From positions 62,001 through 126,000 of the forward strand of contig NZ_JACHFW010000006.1 of the NCBI RefSeq assembly GCF_014202115.1: a stretch of 64,000 bases of DNA. The letters are read 5' to 3'. The position numbers and the translations under genes were made by a program. This DNA is from Catenibacillus scindens. Its GTDB lineage: Bacteria; Bacillota; Clostridia; Lachnospirales; Lachnospiraceae. Below are positions 62,801 through 64,000 of the stretch, in pieces; position 1 is the stretch's first letter, and every line of letters begins with the position of its first letter. The notes under the pieces are model-generated. The model made no database searches and was not told where the DNA came from. It saw nothing but the letters and a program-made list of their open reading frames with translations.

Positions 62801-64000
62801 CAACAAAGAAGATACGGAAATATATGGCTGTATATACTCTCCTTCAGAACATACATAATAATATCCCCATAACGGAATATATGTACCGGAACTTCCCATA
62901 ATATTTGAATCGCTTACAGCAAAATGTTTGCTTAAAATATTTACTTTTTCACGGGATGCGTCCGGATTCTGTGTATAAAGTTCAAATTCCAATTTCTCCG
63001 AATATTTATTGGAAATATATACGGTTATAATATATCGCTTATTATTAGGATCTAGCTGTTTTCCGTTGCCAACAATTAATTCTAATGTATATCCTGTGGA
63101 ATTTTGAAACTGAGACAAATCTACAATCTCATTTCGTCCAATTTCATGATATTCATCCTGTATAATATTACCAGCTTCATCTTTAAAATAAGTCCACACG
63201 ATTTTTGATTCCGGATCAATATAAACAGATGTTCCGTCACTATACTGAAGATTATTTAAAATGGTTTCAAGTGGTACTTGCTTTAAATCTTCCTCTGAAT
63301 AATCATTTAATATAAGATAGGCTTTTGTCTCTTCCAACGGCAATAATGACATCACCTGAGGAATCCCGGCCTGAATGCTGTTGGCAATCATTTCAGGCAA
63401 GCTATTGTTCAAATCTTCTTCAAAATTCGTTTCCGTTTCAGTCTCCATTTTGGTTTCCGACTGACTTTCATCTGTTTCTAAAAGTTCCGTATCCTCTGTT
63501 TCAATATCCGTTTGTAAATTTTCGCTGTCTAACGTTACAGTTTCATCCATAGATTCACTTTCTGTATCCTGATCCTGCACTGTACCGCTTTGTCCTGTCG
63601 CTTCCGAAGTATCACCCATCTCAGATGACTCTGTACTTTGCTGTACATCCGTCTCGAAACTATCCTGGGGAGCCTTACTATCTTCGCTTGTTTCGGACAT
63701 ACTTTGGGACGACTCCCCAGTTTCGGACTCCTGATCTGCCGTTTGTTCTATCGATGTTTCAGTATAATTGTTGTTTACAGATTCTATAGTTTCGTCCAAT
63801 TCCTTCACATCGTCACTATCCGCTGTCAGAGAATCCTCTCCGGTAACAGAATCATTAGAGCCTTCCTCACTTTCTGTGTCTGTTGTTTCTTCATAAGATT
63901 CACTCTGGCTCATTGTCTCAGTTTCCGCGGCGGATGCCATCGAACCTGACGGGATCACCAGTGCCAATATGAGGATCATGGCAAGAATCCCTGACAACCA
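59858..64000 (-). CDS. Large secreted surface adhesin (partial, start outside window)
   Basis: At least 1380 codons, open to the window edge; the true start lies beyond 64000, since only the hydrophobic core of the signal peptide (GILAMILILALVIPSGSMASA) is seen. A Ser/Thr/Glu-rich region of about 190 residues follows. Next come beta-rich domains, including a putative Ig-like module (GELPEGVEFIESTGEIYGVP) and a cadherin-like segment (VKVTSIHINDGQTYNIGE). Near the end are Pro/Thr repeats around DETQRPAETTTPSTD, an Asn/Ala/Thr stretch and a Cna-B-like domain. The tail has ARTGD, a membrane helix and a basic end (KKRRYRR). This is built like a sortase substrate, but the usual LPxTG is not present. 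Confidence 0.85.
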   Translation of the reverse strand, partial: WLSGILAMILILALVIPSGSMASAAETETMSQSESYEETTDTESEEGSNDSVTGEDSLTADSDDVKELDETIESVNNNYTETSIEQTADQESETGESSQSMSETSEDSKAPQDSFETDVQQSTESSEMGDTSEATGQSGTVQDQDTESESMDETVTLDSENLQTDIETEDTELLETDESQSETKMETETETNFEEDLNNSLPEMIANSIQAGIPQVMSLLPLEETKAYLILNDYSEEDLKQVPLETILNNLQYSDGTSVYIDPESKIVWTYFKDEAGNIIQDEYHEIGRNEIVDLSQFQNSTGYTLELIVGNGKQLDPNNKRYIITVYISNKYSEKLEFELYTQNPDASREKVNILSKHFAVSDSNIMGSSGTYIPLWGYYYVCSEGEYIQPYISVSSLLDQRPDVDVVIYKLDEYLQNSQSGHEIYPTITDKILNQDMSVANSGYKIDRTTDSGAGEVFIFLYYINGIQLDATVVEFLFGGQTSSLEGDIFDLQDSNKTSIVYQTNVSFSAETNENVDIYEYVLQQGFSANREYRFALNAISGTAGNVNEHITKVVEGHYNSLAEASNLPDIKDLLLGDEAAGYEKDYSNGVDFTIFFDDSVFGLSDVYQFTIRTKEYNDVWMDYTDAPIVGAQDPWFRVTGASTPDGGTLDTYVVENGKEINMDTMYGYGYQTIFIYTENEKEDISAIVPTFDMADSENVKVTSIHINDGQTYNIGEAIPCPTDETTVTFHVTIEDENGLHTKNYNVSFIKRSSGPKLYVTDPKGDNGVRSVFLDEYFEYKHDIFIANMGSEPLTGLRVELNATHVKLDDYWTIGGEGNDTLAPFDTTAVTTEYGELPNIAKIRLLPDGEGEIEGTITIYADGQEPVTIQLSGRAMNPEIITSSVEDAVKFVPYSYMISTNNMYDWTDVTFTMEGELPEGVEFIESTGEIYGVPRETGEFPLSVTAEFTSDTYDFESSTIEFTLTVQDNSNENVYNATDDQYQILDPIGEDVDGNYDFVLTETGDQMFVSNGEFDEFVDLWLNGEKLIEGQDYTKEAGSTRITIQSQIFEDKANSDGSNTIAAEFRVDGDSNNELRRTAQNFRLDIQQEPSTGGQPSTDETQRPAETTTPSTDRPPVQDETQRPTETTTPSTDTTPAQDETQRPADTENQRPSVNPDETDTSSTSAPNTDQRPSGDENQDVDDTQANGSTGNSDGDANANTSANTNTNANAGESGSESYNSSGQSDSANSARYVSFNVELVDEENVPLEDYIVEVHSQPQSTRTDSHGNAVFSKVEFGGHTLIVKDGDSNTLASKDFELRSGNSVSISGTIITAAGGSDVTLKVRLEDGQLVFLNATASVARTGDAMMPMLWIGICLVSGFAVLGCCVYITKKRRYRR

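Noticed and set aside
1-64000. CRISPR array, prophage or complete insertion sequence
   Set aside because: No regularly spaced short repeats, phage structural genes or intact transposase were found; the repeats present are isolated palindromes or a single tandem pair.

Overview
The window looks like chromosomal DNA of an anaerobic, Gram-positive Clostridia, most likely of the Lachnospiraceae type. This rests on gene content, not on a database match: strong GGAGG ribosome sites, a V/A-type ATPase instead of an F-type one, two glutamine synthetases (GSI and GSIII), a non-discriminating type AspRS with GatCAB, a flavodiiron protein fused to rubredoxin, and a Tad pilus locus without any secretin (single-membrane envelope).

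Layout. 1-3 kb: a partial flavodoxin-type reductase, a tRNA-Thr with its own promoter and terminator, and two membrane protein genes. 3.2-6.7 kb: a gene remnant, an Hsp20 gene with a degenerate CIRCE site, a small (p)ppGpp synthetase, and the flavodiiron-rubredoxin protein. 6.9-11.6 kb: aspS-gatC-gatA-gatB, which makes Asn-tRNA (and possibly Gln-tRNA) by transamidation. 11.8-13.9 kb: glnA plus an ANTAR antiterminator gene behind a promoter and attenuator. 14-16.6 kb: a broken Rpn nuclease, a double GNAT protein and a VOC protein. 16.8-24.7 kb: pyrG-gltB-gltD, all glutamine-using enzymes, behind another attenuator. 25-29.5 kb: a diaminopentanoate dehydrogenase-like gene, small enzymes and several decaying genes. 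29.6-32.2 kb: a small RNA candidate and glnN (GSIII) behind a third attenuator. 32.2-33 kb: repeat-rich gene-free DNA. 33-42.5 kb: a nine-gene V-type ATPase operon ending in a Crp/Fnr regulator, then trxA. 43-56.4 kb: an AAA-ATPase remnant and a 13-gene Tad pilus operon ending with a WG-repeat protein and an FHA protein. 56.5-64 kb: a divergent XRE regulator, a membrane Ser/Thr kinase with an extracellular propeller, and a large surface adhesin that runs off the window.

Three themes tie the genes together. First, nitrogen: the leaders of glnA, glnN and pyrG-gltBD each carry a hairpin with an A-A-A-G-G-(C/T) hexaloop whose 3' arm is also the 5' arm of an intrinsic terminator. This is the layout expected of an ANTAR antitermination switch, and an ANTAR protein is encoded directly after glnA. 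Second, surface assembly: pilus, kinase, FHA protein and adhesin sit side by side, which suggests phospho-signalling linked to a type IVc pilus. Third, energy and redox: a V-type ATPase, a Crp/Fnr regulator and a thioredoxin gene whose promoter has a Crp-like dyad at about -41.

Several families of short palindromic repeats are scattered between genes, and at least five genes are broken (AAA_4 C-terminus, Rpn, PhlG-like, DUF2798, AAA_14/DUF4143). No insertion sequence, prophage or CRISPR array was seen.
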